DNA of 64,000 bases from Escherichia hormaechei_A (GTDB taxonomy: Bacteria; Pseudomonadota; Gammaproteobacteria; Enterobacterales; Enterobacteriaceae): positions 744,001 through 808,000 of the forward strand of contig CP170191.1 of assembly GCA_042434945.1 (NCBI GenBank), given 5' to 3'. The position numbers were made by a program, and so were the translations under genes. Shown here in pieces: positions 56,140-64,000 of the stretch. The notes beneath the pieces are model-generated. The model was not told where the DNA came from. It worked only from the letters and a program-made list of their open reading frames with translations, and did no database searches. Each line of letters begins with the position of its first letter. Within the stretch, counting starts at the first letter, position 1.

Positions 56140-56146
56140 TTAACCC

Positions 56147-57553
56147 ATGCGTACGTTTAGTGGCAAACGTAGTACGCTGGCGCTGGCTATCGCCGGTGTT
56201 ACAGCAATGTCGGGCTTTATGGCAATGCCGGAGGCTCGCGCCGAAGGATTCATCGACGATTCAACCTTAACCGGCGGTATATATTACTGGCAGCGTGAAC
56301 GCGACCGTAAAGATGTTACCGACGGCGACAAATACAAAACCAACCTTTCTCACTCCACCTGGAATGCCAACCTTGATTTTCAGTCTGGTTATGCTGCTGA
56401 TATGTTCGGCCTTGATATTGCCGCGTTTACGGCGATTGAAATGGCGGAAAACGGCGACAGCTCTCACCCGAACGAAATCGCGTTTTCAAAAAGTAATAAA
56501 GCCTATGACGAAGACTGGTCCGGCGACAAAAGCGGTATAAGCCTGTATAAAGCAGCGGCCAAATTTAAATACGGTCCGGTTTGGGCGAGGGCAGGTTATA
56601 TTCAGCCAACCGGTCAGACGCTGTTAGCGCCTCACTGGAGCTTTATGCCGGGTACTTATCAGGGTGCGGAAGCCGGAGCGAATTTTGATTACGGCGATGC
56701 CGGTGCATTGAGTTTCTCCTACATGTGGACCAACGAATACAAAGCGCCGTGGCATCTGGAAATGGATGAGTTTTATCAGAACGATAAAACCACCAAAGTT
56801 GATTATCTGCACTCCCTTGGGGCGAAATACGACTTCAAAAATAACTTCGTACTGGAAGCGGCTTTTGGTCAGGCGGAAGGGTATATCGATCAATATTTTG
56901 CCAAAGCCAGCTACAAATTTGATATCGCCGGTAGCCCGTTAACCACCAGCTACCAGTTCTACGGTACCCGCGATAAAGTTGACGATCGCAGCGTCAACGA
57001 CCTTTATGACGGCACCGCCTGGCTGCAGGCGTTGACCTTTGGTTACCGGGCGGCTGACGTAGTGGATTTGCGCCTCGAAGGCACCTGGGTTAAGGCTGAC
57101 GGTCAGCAGGGATACTTCCTGCAACGTATGACTCCAACCTACGCTTCCTCAAACGGTCGCCTGGATATCTGGTGGGACAACCGTTCTGACTTCAACGCCA
57201 ACGGCGAAAAAGCAGTCTTCTTCGGTGCGATGTATGACCTGAAAAACTGGAATCTTCCAGGCTTCGCCATCGGCGCTTCCTACGTTTACGCATGGGATGC
57301 TAAACCTGCGACCTGGCAGAGCAATCCGGATGCGTACTACGACAAAAACCGGACTATTGAAGAGTCTGCATACAGCCTGGATGCGGTCTATACCATTCAG
57401 GACGGTCGCGCCAAAGGCACGATGTTCAAACTGCACTTCACCGAATACGACAACCACTCCGACATCCCAAGCTGGGGCGGTGGTTACGGCAACATCTTCC
57501 AGGATGAGCGTGACGTAAAATTTATGGTAATCGCACCATTCACCATCTTCTGA
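56147..57553 (+). CDS. chiP: chitoporin ChiP
   Basis: A 468-residue OprD-family outer-membrane porin for chito-oligosaccharides. A 32-residue signal peptide ends in EARA; the C-terminus ends with Phe (FTIF), as needed for barrel insertion. Under control of NagC and ChiX in E. coli. Forms an operon with chiQ. Confidence 0.96.
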   Translation: MRTFSGKRSTLALAIAGVTAMSGFMAMPEARAEGFIDDSTLTGGIYYWQRERDRKDVTDGDKYKTNLSHSTWNANLDFQSGYAADMFGLDIAAFTAIEMAENGDSSHPNEIAFSKSNKAYDEDWSGDKSGISLYKAAAKFKYGPVWARAGYIQPTGQTLLAPHWSFMPGTYQGAEAGANFDYGDAGALSFSYMWTNEYKAPWHLEMDEFYQNDKTTKVDYLHSLGAKYDFKNNFVLEAAFGQAEGYIDQYFAKASYKFDIAGSPLTTSYQFYGTRDKVDDRSVNDLYDGTAWLQALTFGYRAADVVDLRLEGTWVKADGQQGYFLQRMTPTYASSNGRLDIWWDNRSDFNANGEKAVFFGAMYDLKNWNLPGFAIGASYVYAWDAKPATWQSNPDAYYDKNRTIEESAYSLDAVYTIQDGRAKGTMFKLHFTEYDNHSDIPSWGGGYGNIFQDERDVKFMVIAPFTIF

Positions 57554-57602
57554 TGCCCGACGCGGCAGGTTTTGTGCCTGCCGCACGTTTGAGGAATTTG
57601 CT

Positions 57603-57929
57603 ATGAAAAAACTGATTCTCATCGCCATGATGGCATCGGGGCTGGTAGCTTGTGCGCAATCAACCGCACCACAGGAAGACAGCCGTCTGAAAGAGGCATA
57701 CAGCGCCTGTATCAACACCGCGCAAGGTTCGCCGGAAAAAATTGAAGCCTGCCAGAGCGTGTTAAACGTGCTGAAGAAAGAGAAACAACATCAGCAGTTT
57801 GCCGACCAGGAAAGTGTCCGCGTACTGGATTATCAGCAGTGTCTGCGTGCAACGCAAACCGGAAATGATCAGGCGGTGAAAGCCGATTGTGATAAGGTCT
57901 GGCAGGAAATTCGCAGTAATAACAAATAA
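57603..57929 (+). CDS. chiQ: chitosugar-induced lipoprotein ChiQ
   Basis: A 108-residue lipoprotein with lipobox LVAC (Cys17) and a helical mature part containing three paired cysteines. Co-transcribed with chiP, 49 bp after it; a role in chitosugar uptake is likely but undefined. Confidence 0.93.
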   Translation: MKKLILIAMMASGLVACAQSTAPQEDSRLKEAYSACINTAQGSPEKIEACQSVLNVLKKEKQHQQFADQESVRVLDYQQCLRATQTGNDQAVKADCDKVWQEIRSNNK

Positions 57930-57970
57930 GTGAGAGCTGTAACTCTCGCTTTTCTTATTTCCCTTGCATA

Positions 57971-57999
57971 AAAAAGCCAACCCGCAGGTTGGCTTTTCT
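57971..57999. terminator. bidirectional terminator between chiQ and fur
   Basis: AAAAGCCAACC and GGTTGGCTTTT form a perfect stem between convergent genes. Confidence 0.85.
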
Positions 58000-58012
58000 C
58001 GTTCAGGCTGGC

Positions 58013-58459
58013 TTATTTGCCTTCGTGCGCGTGCTCATCTTCGCGGCAATCGCCTTCGGCACAGTGACCGTAAAGATAGAGACTGTGGTTAGTCAGGCGA
58101 ATGCCATGTTTTGCGGCAATTTCACGCTGACGCGCTTCGATGGAATCATCACTAAATTCGATAACCTTGCCGCAGTCGAGGCAGATCAGGTGATCGTGGT
58201 GATGTTGCTGTGTCAGTTCAAATACGGATTTACCGCCTTCAAAATTGTGGCGGGTGACGATACCAGCGTCGTCAAACTGGTTCAGTACGCGATATACCGT
58301 AGCCAGACCAATTTCTTCACCCATATCGATCAGACGTTTGTATAAATCTTCCGCACTGACGTGATGGTTGTCCGGCTCCTGAAGAACTTCCAGGATTTTT
58401 AAACGAGGAAGCGTTACTTTCAGGCCAGCTTTCTTTAGGGCGGTATTGTTATCAGTCAT
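58013..58459 (-). CDS. fur: ferric uptake regulator Fur
   Basis: A 148-residue metalloregulator. The N-terminal winged helix is followed by the HHHDH metal motif (86-90), and structural zinc cysteines Cys93, Cys96, Cys133 and Cys138 are present. It represses iron uptake when iron is plentiful. A Fur box lies in its own promoter, and the uof leader ORF overlaps its start. Confidence 0.98.
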   Translation of the reverse strand: MTDNNTALKKAGLKVTLPRLKILEVLQEPDNHHVSAEDLYKRLIDMGEEIGLATVYRVLNQFDDAGIVTRHNFEGGKSVFELTQQHHHDHLICLDCGKVIEFSDDSIEARQREIAAKHGIRLTNHSLYLYGHCAEGDCREDEHAHEGK

Positions 58460-58538
58460 GCGGAATCTGTCCTGTTACTAAGCGGTTCACTTCATTAGAA
58501 GAAGTGACAGAATTTGCTCTTGAGATAATGCGTATCAT
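58452..58538 (-). CDS. uof: Uof leader peptide upstream of fur
   Basis: A 28-residue ORF (MIRIISRAN...GQIPHD) whose stop overlaps the fur start by eight bases. In E. coli, translation of uof drives fur translation, and RyhB represses fur by pairing with uof. The ribosome site is weak. The overlap and sequence match the known arrangement. Confidence 0.78.
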   Translation of the reverse strand: MIRIISRANSVTSSNEVNRLVTGQIPHD

Positions 58539-58542
58539 TATA
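58524..58542. promoter_or_regulatory. Fur box in the fur promoter
   Basis: GATAATGCGTATCATTATA matches the 19-bp Fur consensus at most positions and overlaps the uof start. It indicates autoregulation. Confidence 0.65.
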
Positions 58543-58747
58543 GAATTGCCACGCCTAAATGAAAACCACAAGTCCCTGGCAAATATTGTTAATAAAAACG
58601 TGGCATAGCTTACATTTACAACGGCAAGGCCACTTGAACACCGGGACATTGTACAGGTACAACAGCAAAAGTTACAAATTTGTAGCAATTATTTTGATTG
58701 GCATTATCTATTAATACGGCGTAGACATGAGTCTACGCCGCATCACA

Positions 58748-59278
58748 TCAGGCATTGAGAATTTCGTCGAGATGCAACTCTTCAGAAATCTGTTTAACCC
58801 ATTTTTCTACACGTTCAGCGGTCAGTTCCGGCTGACGGTCTTCGTCGATAGCCAGACCGACAAAGTGGTCGTCATCTGCCAGACCTTTTGATGCTTCGAA
58901 ATGATAGCCCGCAGTTGGCCAGTGACCAACGATGGTTGCACCGCGCGGTTCAATGATGTCGCGGATGGTGCCCAATGCGTCGCAGAAATATTCGGCGTAA
59001 TCTTCCTGGTCACCACAACCAAACAGCGCAACCAGTTTGCCATTGAAATCAATCTCTTCGAGAGTCGGGAAGAAGTCATCCCAGTCACACTGCGCTTCGC
59101 CGTAATACCAGGTTGGGATGCCCAGCAGCAGAATGTCATAAGCTTCCAGATCTTCTTTGCTGCTTTTTGCAATGTCATGGACATCGGCAACGTCTTTACC
59201 AAGCTGTTTTTGAATCATTTTTGCGATATTTTCGGTATTACCGGTGTCGCTGCCGAAAAAGATGCCAGTGATAGCCAT
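58748..59278 (-). CDS. fldA: flavodoxin 1
   Basis: A 176-residue FMN electron carrier. The phosphate-binding loop GSDTGNTE is at 9-16. It feeds electrons to radical-SAM enzymes such as LipA and MiaB, both encoded in this window. The ATG at 59278 (MAITGIFF) fits E. coli length; longer in-frame starts are leader. Confidence 0.97.
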   Translation of the reverse strand: MAITGIFFGSDTGNTENIAKMIQKQLGKDVADVHDIAKSSKEDLEAYDILLLGIPTWYYGEAQCDWDDFFPTLEEIDFNGKLVALFGCGDQEDYAEYFCDALGTIRDIIEPRGATIVGHWPTAGYHFEASKGLADDDHFVGLAIDEDRQPELTAERVEKWVKQISEELHLDEILNA

Positions 59279-59417
59279 GAGTGAAATAACCTCTTGAAAC
59301 TTATTGAAATGGGGGTAGAAAATTGCCCACGGATAAAGGCAATCATAGCAGAACAGGCAGTCTTGCGGAATCAGCAAACGAGCAGGACTGCACACTGTGC
59401 TACATGAAAGTGGAAAT

Positions 59418-59711
59418 TTAAACGATGCCCTGACTACGCAGCGCCGCCAGTTGCTGCATTAACATCTCTTCGATCAGTTCGCTACGGCTCATATTGCGCG
59501 ATTCCGCCAGCTCGTTCAGCGCCTCGACAGCTTCCGCGTTCAGCTTCAGTTCGACACGCTTAAGGCCACGTACTTTGTCGCGTTTTAGTTGGTTGCGTTT
59601 ATTAATACGCAGCTGTTCATCGCGCGAAAGCGGATTAGTTTTCGGTCGTCCCGGTCGACGCTCGTGCGCGAACAGATCTAATGTCGTACGGTCCGTTTGT
59701 TCTTTGGCCAT
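59418..59711 (-). CDS. ybfE: LexA-regulated protein YbfE
   Basis: A 97-residue basic protein with a C-terminal ribbon-helix-helix-like segment (VELKLNAEAVEALNELAE...). The ATG at 59711 (MAKEQTDR) gives the E. coli length. SOS control is known in E. coli and a LexA-like site lies upstream. Precise function unknown. Confidence 0.9.
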   Translation of the reverse strand: MAKEQTDRTTLDLFAHERRPGRPKTNPLSRDEQLRINKRNQLKRDKVRGLKRVELKLNAEAVEALNELAESRNMSRSELIEEMLMQQLAALRSQGIV

Positions 59712-59827
59712 GATCTTGGTGACTTCGGGGGAAACAATCAGCCAGGCCTCTGCCCGGATGGATAGCGCGCCATAATACATCAGCGCGATGAGTCACGCCA
59801 ACGCCCACGCGCGGAAAGCGACGCGGA

Positions 59828-59847
59828 CGCTGGGTTTTTAATCAGTT
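59828..59847 (-). promoter_or_regulatory. putative LexA site for ybfE
   Basis: On the minus strand AACTGATTAAAAACCCAGCG keeps the CTG-N10-CAG core of SOS boxes. I recall this sequence as the listed ybfE site in E. coli. It lies just past the ybfF stop. Confidence 0.6.
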
Positions 59848-59850
59848 GCG

Positions 59851-60615
59851 TTAATCATTGAGATAGCGACGGATAGCGCGTAATACCGCATCTGGTTTTT
59901 CAGCATGGACCCAGTGACCCGCGCCTGCAATGACATGCGCCCGTGCCTGTGGAAATTGTGCCAGTAAATCATCACGGTACTGCTCGCTAACATACGGAGA
60001 ATTACCACCAGGGATAAACAGGGCAGGGTGATCCCATGCCGGGATTTTCTCCCAACCCACAATATGCGGATACTGATCCCACAATACCGGCACGTTAAAG
60101 CGCCACTCCCCGTCAACAAAAGATTTCAACAGAAACTGAATCACCCCTTCTTCATTAAGATGCTGGCGCATTATTGCTGCTGCTTGCTGGCGAGTTTGTG
60201 CGTCCGATTCACTGACCGCGTTGATAGCTGCGAAAATCTCATCATGACGGCGTACGTGATAGTCGACCGGTGCGATATCGATCGCCACCAGTTTATCGAT
60301 GCGATCGGGGGCCAGTGCAGTAAGTGCCATTACCGCTTTACCGCCCATGGAGTGACCGATAAATGTTGCTTTGTCGATCTGCAGTGCATCCAGGGTATCA
60401 ACAAGATCCTGCGCCATCGCCGGGTAATTCATTACCGGCTCTCTCGGTGAAAGACCGTGGTTACGCATATCAACCTGGATGATATTGTGATCGTTTACCA
60501 GATCGCGAGCCAGTACGCCAAGGTTGTCGAGGCTACCAAACAGACCATGGACAAGAACGATGGGAGAATTATTGTGCTGGTTTTGTGCAGTTTGCGCGCG
60601 GATATTCAATTTCAT
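59851..60615 (-). CDS. ybfF: alpha/beta-hydrolase esterase YbfF
   Basis: A 254-residue esterase with nucleophile Ser89 in GHSMGGK and the catalytic His in GAGHWVHAE near the C-terminus. E. coli YbfF hydrolyses acyl-CoA and short esters in vitro; the physiological substrate is unknown. Divergent from seqA. Confidence 0.95.
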   Translation of the reverse strand: MKLNIRAQTAQNQHNNSPIVLVHGLFGSLDNLGVLARDLVNDHNIIQVDMRNHGLSPREPVMNYPAMAQDLVDTLDALQIDKATFIGHSMGGKAVMALTALAPDRIDKLVAIDIAPVDYHVRRHDEIFAAINAVSESDAQTRQQAAAIMRQHLNEEGVIQFLLKSFVDGEWRFNVPVLWDQYPHIVGWEKIPAWDHPALFIPGGNSPYVSEQYRDDLLAQFPQARAHVIAGAGHWVHAEKPDAVLRAIRRYLND

Positions 60616-60799
60616 GGCAAAGTTCTTTTTTTCGCGTTGTCGGGTTAGGGTATTATGTTGACCATTGTGCCACAGGGCTGCAACAAATAAGGTTTATTCC
60701 GAGTTTTTCTGCAAGCCAGGCTTGACGCTATCCGCTGCCGGGATTTATTCATATACTCCTGGCGACTTGTATTCAGCTAAGACACTGCACTGGATTAAG

Positions 60800-61345
60800 A
60801 TGAAAACGATTGAAGTTGATGATGAACTCTACAGCTATATTGCCAGCCACACTAAGCATATCGGCGAGAGCGCATCCGACATTTTACGGCGTATGTTGAA
60901 ATTTTCCGCCGCATCACAGCCTGCTGCTCCGGTGACGAAAGAGGTTCGCGTTGCGTCACCTGCTATCGTCGAAGTGAAGCCGGTCAAAACGATTAAAGAC
61001 AAGGTTCGCGCAATGCGTGAACTTCTGCTTTCGGACGAATACGCAGAGCAAAAGCGAGCGGTCAATCGCTTTATGCTGCTGTTGTCTACACTATATTCTC
61101 TTGACGCCCAGGCGTTTGCCGAAGCAACGGAATCGTTGCACGGTCGTACACGCGTTTACTTTGCGGCAGATGAACAAACGCTGCTGAAAAATGGTAATCA
61201 GACCAAGCCGAAACATGTGCCAGGCACGCCGTATTGGGTGATCACCAACACCAACACCGGCCGTAAATGCAGCATGATCGAACACATCATGCAGTCGATG
61301 CAATTCCCGGCGGAATTGATTGAGAAGGTTTGCGGAACTATCTAA
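60800..61345 (+). CDS. seqA: replication initiation sequestration protein SeqA
   Basis: A 181-residue protein with an N-terminal oligomerisation helix pair and a C-terminal domain that binds hemimethylated GATC sites (NTNTGRKCSMIEHIMQ region). It delays re-initiation at oriC. The ATG at 60800 (MKTIEVDD) is the known start. It is 25 bp before pgm, with which it is co-transcribed. Confidence 0.97.
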   Translation: MKTIEVDDELYSYIASHTKHIGESASDILRRMLKFSAASQPAAPVTKEVRVASPAIVEVKPVKTIKDKVRAMRELLLSDEYAEQKRAVNRFMLLLSTLYSLDAQAFAEATESLHGRTRVYFAADEQTLLKNGNQTKPKHVPGTPYWVITNTNTGRKCSMIEHIMQSMQFPAELIEKVCGTI

Positions 61346-61370
61346 AACGTTGCAGACAAAGGACAAAGCA

Positions 61371-63011
61371 ATGGCAATCCACAATCGTGCAGGCCAACCT
61401 GCACAACAGAGTGATTTGATTAACGTCGCCCAACTGGCGGCGCAATATTATGTACTGAAACCAGAAGCAGGGAATGCGGAGCACGCGGTGAAATTCGGTA
61501 CTTCCGGTCACCGTGGCAGTGCAGCGCGCCACAGCTTTAACGAGCCGCACATTCTGGCGATCGCTCAGGCAATTGCTGAAGAACGTGCGAAAAACGGCAT
61601 CACTGGCCCTTGCTATGTGGGTAAAGATACTCACGCCCTGTCCGAGCCTGCGTTCATTTCCGTACTGGAAGTGCTGGCAGCGAACGGCGTTGATGTCATT
61701 GTGCAGGAAAACAATGGCTTCACTCCAACGCCTGCCGTTTCCAATGCCATCCTGGTTCACAATAAAAAAGGTGGCCCGCTGGCAGACGGTATCGTGATTA
61801 CACCGTCCCATAACCCGCCGGAAGATGGTGGTATCAAGTACAATCCGCCAAATGGTGGCCCGGCTGATACCAACGTCACCAAAGTGGTGGAAGACAGGGC
61901 CAACGCACTGCTGGCCGATGGCCTGAAAGGCGTGAAGCGTATCTCCCTCGACGAAGCGATGGCATCCGGTCATGTGAAAGAGCAGGATCTGGTGCAGCCG
62001 TTCGTGGAAGGGCTGGCCGATATCGTTGATATGGCGGCGATTCAGAAAGCGGGCCTGACGCTTGGCGTTGATCCGCTGGGCGGTTCCGGTATCGAATACT
62101 GGAAGCGTATTGGCGAGTATTACAACCTCAACCTGACTATCGTTAACGATCAGGTCGATCAAACCTTCCGCTTTATGCACCTTGATAAAGACGGCGCGAT
62201 CCGTATGGACTGCTCCTCCGAGTGTGCGATGGCGGGCCTGCTGGCACTGCGTGATAAGTTCGATCTGGCGTTTGCTAACGACCCGGATTATGACCGTCAC
62301 GGTATCGTCACTCCGGCAGGTTTGATGAATCCGAACCACTACCTGGCGGTGGCGATCAATTACCTGTTCCAGCATCGTCCGCAGTGGGGCAAAGATGTTG
62401 CCGTTGGTAAAACGCTGGTTTCTTCTGCGATGATCGACCGTGTGGTCAATGACTTGGGTCGTAAGCTGGTAGAAGTCCCGGTAGGTTTCAAATGGTTTGT
62501 TGATGGTCTGTTCGACGGCAGCTTCGGCTTTGGCGGCGAAGAGAGCGCAGGGGCTTCCTTCCTGCGTTTCGACGGCACGCCGTGGTCCACCGACAAAGAC
62601 GGCATCATCATGTGTCTGCTGGCGGCGGAAATCACCGCTGTCACCGGTAAGAACCCGCAGGAACACTACAACGAACTGGCAAAACGCTTTGGTGCGCCGA
62701 GCTACAACCGTTTGCAGGCAGCTGCGACTTCCGCACAAAAAGCGGCGCTGTCTAAGCTGTCTCCGGAAATGGTGAGCGCCAGCACCCTGGCAGGTGACCC
62801 GATCACCGCGCGCCTGACTGCTGCTCCGGGCAACGGTGCTTCTATTGGCGGTCTGAAAGTGATGACTGACAACGGCTGGTTCGCCGCGCGTCCGTCAGGC
62901 ACGGAAGACGCATATAAGATCTACTGCGAAAGCTTCCTCGGTGAAGAACATCGCAAGCAGATCGAGAAAGAAGCGGTTGAGATTGTTAGCGAAGTTCTGA
63001 AAAACGCGTAA
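61371..63011 (+). CDS. pgm: phosphoglucomutase
   Basis: A 546-residue alpha-D-phosphohexomutase interconverting glucose-1-P and glucose-6-P. The phosphoserine Ser146 is in TPSHNPPEDGG, the metal loop DPDYDRHG near 304-311, and the sugar-binding GGEESAG near 392. Ends the region that matches E. coli closely. Confidence 0.98.
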   Translation: MAIHNRAGQPAQQSDLINVAQLAAQYYVLKPEAGNAEHAVKFGTSGHRGSAARHSFNEPHILAIAQAIAEERAKNGITGPCYVGKDTHALSEPAFISVLEVLAANGVDVIVQENNGFTPTPAVSNAILVHNKKGGPLADGIVITPSHNPPEDGGIKYNPPNGGPADTNVTKVVEDRANALLADGLKGVKRISLDEAMASGHVKEQDLVQPFVEGLADIVDMAAIQKAGLTLGVDPLGGSGIEYWKRIGEYYNLNLTIVNDQVDQTFRFMHLDKDGAIRMDCSSECAMAGLLALRDKFDLAFANDPDYDRHGIVTPAGLMNPNHYLAVAINYLFQHRPQWGKDVAVGKTLVSSAMIDRVVNDLGRKLVEVPVGFKWFVDGLFDGSFGFGGEESAGASFLRFDGTPWSTDKDGIIMCLLAAEITAVTGKNPQEHYNELAKRFGAPSYNRLQAAATSAQKAALSKLSPEMVSASTLAGDPITARLTAAPGNGASIGGLKVMTDNGWFAARPSGTEDAYKIYCESFLGEEHRKQIEKEAVEIVSEVLKNA

Positions 63012-63031
63012 GTCGTGTTCTGGTGCGGGCT

Positions 63032-63071
63032 GATGCCCTCACCCCGGCCCTCTCCCACTGGGAGAGGGAGA
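63032..63071. repeat. intergenic palindromic repeat after pgm
   Basis: CCTCACCCCGG precedes an inverted repeat of CCCTCTCCC and GGGAGAGGG, the same element type as at 32378-32418. Confidence 0.65.
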
Positions 63072-63077
63072 AAACAT

Positions 63078-63111
63078 AAAAAACGGCAACCTCAGGGTTG
63101 CCGTTTTGCAT
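63078..63111. terminator. terminator between pgm and potE
   Basis: AAAACGGCAACC and GGTTGCCGTTTT form a perfect stem between convergent genes. Confidence 0.85.
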
Positions 63112-63118
63112 TGACCTC

Positions 63119-63152
63119 GTAGGCCCGGTAAGCGCCAGCGCCACCGGGCTTA
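63119..63152. repeat. REP-like palindrome of non-E. coli type
   Basis: GTAGGCCCGGTAAGCG and GCGCCACCGGGC arms resemble the GC-rich repeats of Enterobacter and Klebsiella rather than the E. coli REP consensus seen elsewhere in the window. Confidence 0.6.
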
Positions 63153-63156
63153 TTTT

Positions 63157-64000
63157 TTAACTATGTTTATTCTTCAGTTCAAACCGTGGTGAGACCAGAC
63201 CGTACAGCGTCCAGCCCATGAATGTCACCATCGCCCCATACAGCATCGCCTCCTGACCGGACGAGTAGAGCGCATAGAAGCTGTAAATCGCCCCAATCAG
63301 CGCCACGATATTGGCCGCCCGGGCTTTGCGCGGATCCACCTTCGCCACCTTCTGAATAATGACTAATGCCGCCATTGACAGAATATACGGAATGATATTG
63401 GTCACCACGGCCAGGTTAACCAGCACGTTGAACTGACTGTTTAGCGACGGGCTAATCGTCATCAGCGCCAACCCGCTCTGGATAATCACAATGGTCAACA
63501 TTCCCTGCACCGGTGCATCCACTTTGGTTACACGGGAGAAAATTTTAGGGAAGTAGCCTTCATCAGATGAAGATTTAAACACCTGGGCAATGGTGAACTG
63601 CCAGCCAAGTAGCGAACCGCAGCAGGACATCACCATCAGCGCCATAATGACTTTACCCACTTCCGGCGTGAACATCTGCGCGAAGGCCAGACCAAATGGT
63701 GCCGTTGAATTTGCCAGCTCCATATTTGGCACAATCCCGGCAATCACGTTGGTGGAGACGATATAAATCACCGCCGCACCTAACGTACCGCCGAGTACCG
63801 CGATTGGCACATTACGTTCCGGGTTTTCCACTACATCAGTATTTGCACACGCAGACTCCAGACCAAGAAAAGCCCACAGCGTCATAGCGATGGAAGAACC
63901 TACCGCACTGAAGAACGGTGCATGATGCGGATTCCAGGAATCAACGTACAGCGTCGGGCTAAACCAGAACCAGCCAATAATGCACAGACCGACGACCGGA
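63157..64000 (-). CDS. potE: putrescine-ornithine antiporter PotE (cut by window edge)
   Basis: The C-terminal 280 residues of an APC-family transporter; the reading frame is open to the window edge, so the N-terminal part lies outside. It exchanges putrescine for ornithine, or takes up putrescine, as partner of ornithine decarboxylase SpeF. Residues up to IIQKVA match E. coli closely, but the last 55 or so (KVDPRKARAANIVALIG onward) differ, suggesting a recombination point near 63,340. Confidence 0.93.
   Translation of the reverse strand, partial: PVVGLCIIGWFWFSPTLYVDSWNPHHAPFFSAVGSSIAMTLWAFLGLESACANTDVVENPERNVPIAVLGGTLGAAVIYIVSTNVIAGIVPNMELANSTAPFGLAFAQMFTPEVGKVIMALMVMSCCGSLLGWQFTIAQVFKSSSDEGYFPKIFSRVTKVDAPVQGMLTIVIIQSGLALMTISPSLNSQFNVLVNLAVVTNIIPYILSMAALVIIQKVAKVDPRKARAANIVALIGAIYSFYALYSSGQEAMLYGAMVTFMGWTLYGLVSPRFELKNKHS

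Larger units (their letters stand above)
55568..56146. other. 579-bp gap between glnS and chiP
   Basis: The first part carries REP/BIME units and the glnS terminator. The rest is AT-rich chiP promoter and leader, including the ChiX pairing site. No ORF is supported. Confidence 0.6.

Noticed and set aside
61338..62738. Long open frame (466 codons) on the minus strand opposite pgm
   Set aside because: Antisense shadow of a well-supported gene, with no motif and no ribosome site.

Overview
The window looks like an enterobacterial chromosome. The gene order tatE-lipA-lipB-dacA-rlpA-mrdBA-rlmH-rsfS-nadD-holA-lptE-leuS-gltIJKL-lnt-ybeXYZ-miaB-ubiF-tRNAs-asnB-nagDCAB/nagE-glnS-chiPQ-fur-fldA-seqA-pgm is the one at about 14-16 min in Escherichia coli. 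It is not uniformly E. coli, however. Several blocks (roughly 1-16.3 kb, ybeF-lipB, nadD-holA, the 3' end of rihA, and the pgm/potE gap with the potE C-terminus) encode proteins clearly different from E. coli K-12 and carry GC-rich, Enterobacter/Klebsiella-style spacers. Other blocks (dacA-mrdA, lptE-leuS-ybeL, and most of rihA through pgm) encode proteins that, as far as I can recall the K-12 sequences, are nearly identical to E. coli, down to the REP/BIME spacers. The simplest reading is an Enterobacter-type backbone carrying several recombined E. coli tracts, or else a chimeric assembly. This rests on recalled sequences and needs alignment.

Layout. 1-4.6 kb: a fry-type operon on the minus strand (fryB-fryC-ypdF-ypdE-fryA), a PTS joined to two aminopeptidases. 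4.7-7.0 kb: RNase I and the anaerobic C4-dicarboxylate carrier DcuC, with no citrate-fermentation genes between them. 7.3-13.7 kb: a plus-strand Cu(I)/Ag(I) efflux operon (small Cys/His/Met-rich exported protein, CusF-, CusC-, CusB- and CusA-like) with no local two-component regulator. 13.8-16.6 kb: pagP, cspE, a 28-residue membrane ORF, crcB, ybeM, tatE. 16.7-28.5 kb: lipoate synthesis, a LysR regulator, PBP5, RlpA, RodA, PBP2, ribosome factors, NAD synthesis and DNA polymerase III delta. 28.5-36.7 kb: lptE (riddled with small indels), leuS, ybeL (two compensating frameshifts), rihA and the glutamate/aspartate ABC transporter with SroC RNA. 37-44 kb: lipoprotein N-acyltransferase, the ybeXYZ-miaB RNA-maturation group and ubiF. 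44.2-44.9 kb: seven tRNA genes behind one strong promoter. 45-53.6 kb: asnB and the GlcNAc regulon (nagBACD and divergent nagE). 53.9-64 kb: glnS, chitoporin chiPQ, uof-fur, fldA, ybfE, ybfF, seqA, pgm and a truncated potE.

Functionally the window is mostly core metabolism and envelope growth. dacA-rlpA-mrdB-mrdA form a cell-elongation cluster, lptE and lnt serve the outer membrane, and nagE-nagBA with chiPQ make up chitin/GlcNAc use under NagC, CRP and ChiX. The accessory parts are the fry/ypd operon and the copper/silver efflux operon. No phage, insertion sequence, CRISPR array or rRNA gene was found. No wholly new system was identified. The strongest signals are the mosaic structure and the indel cluster at one block edge.
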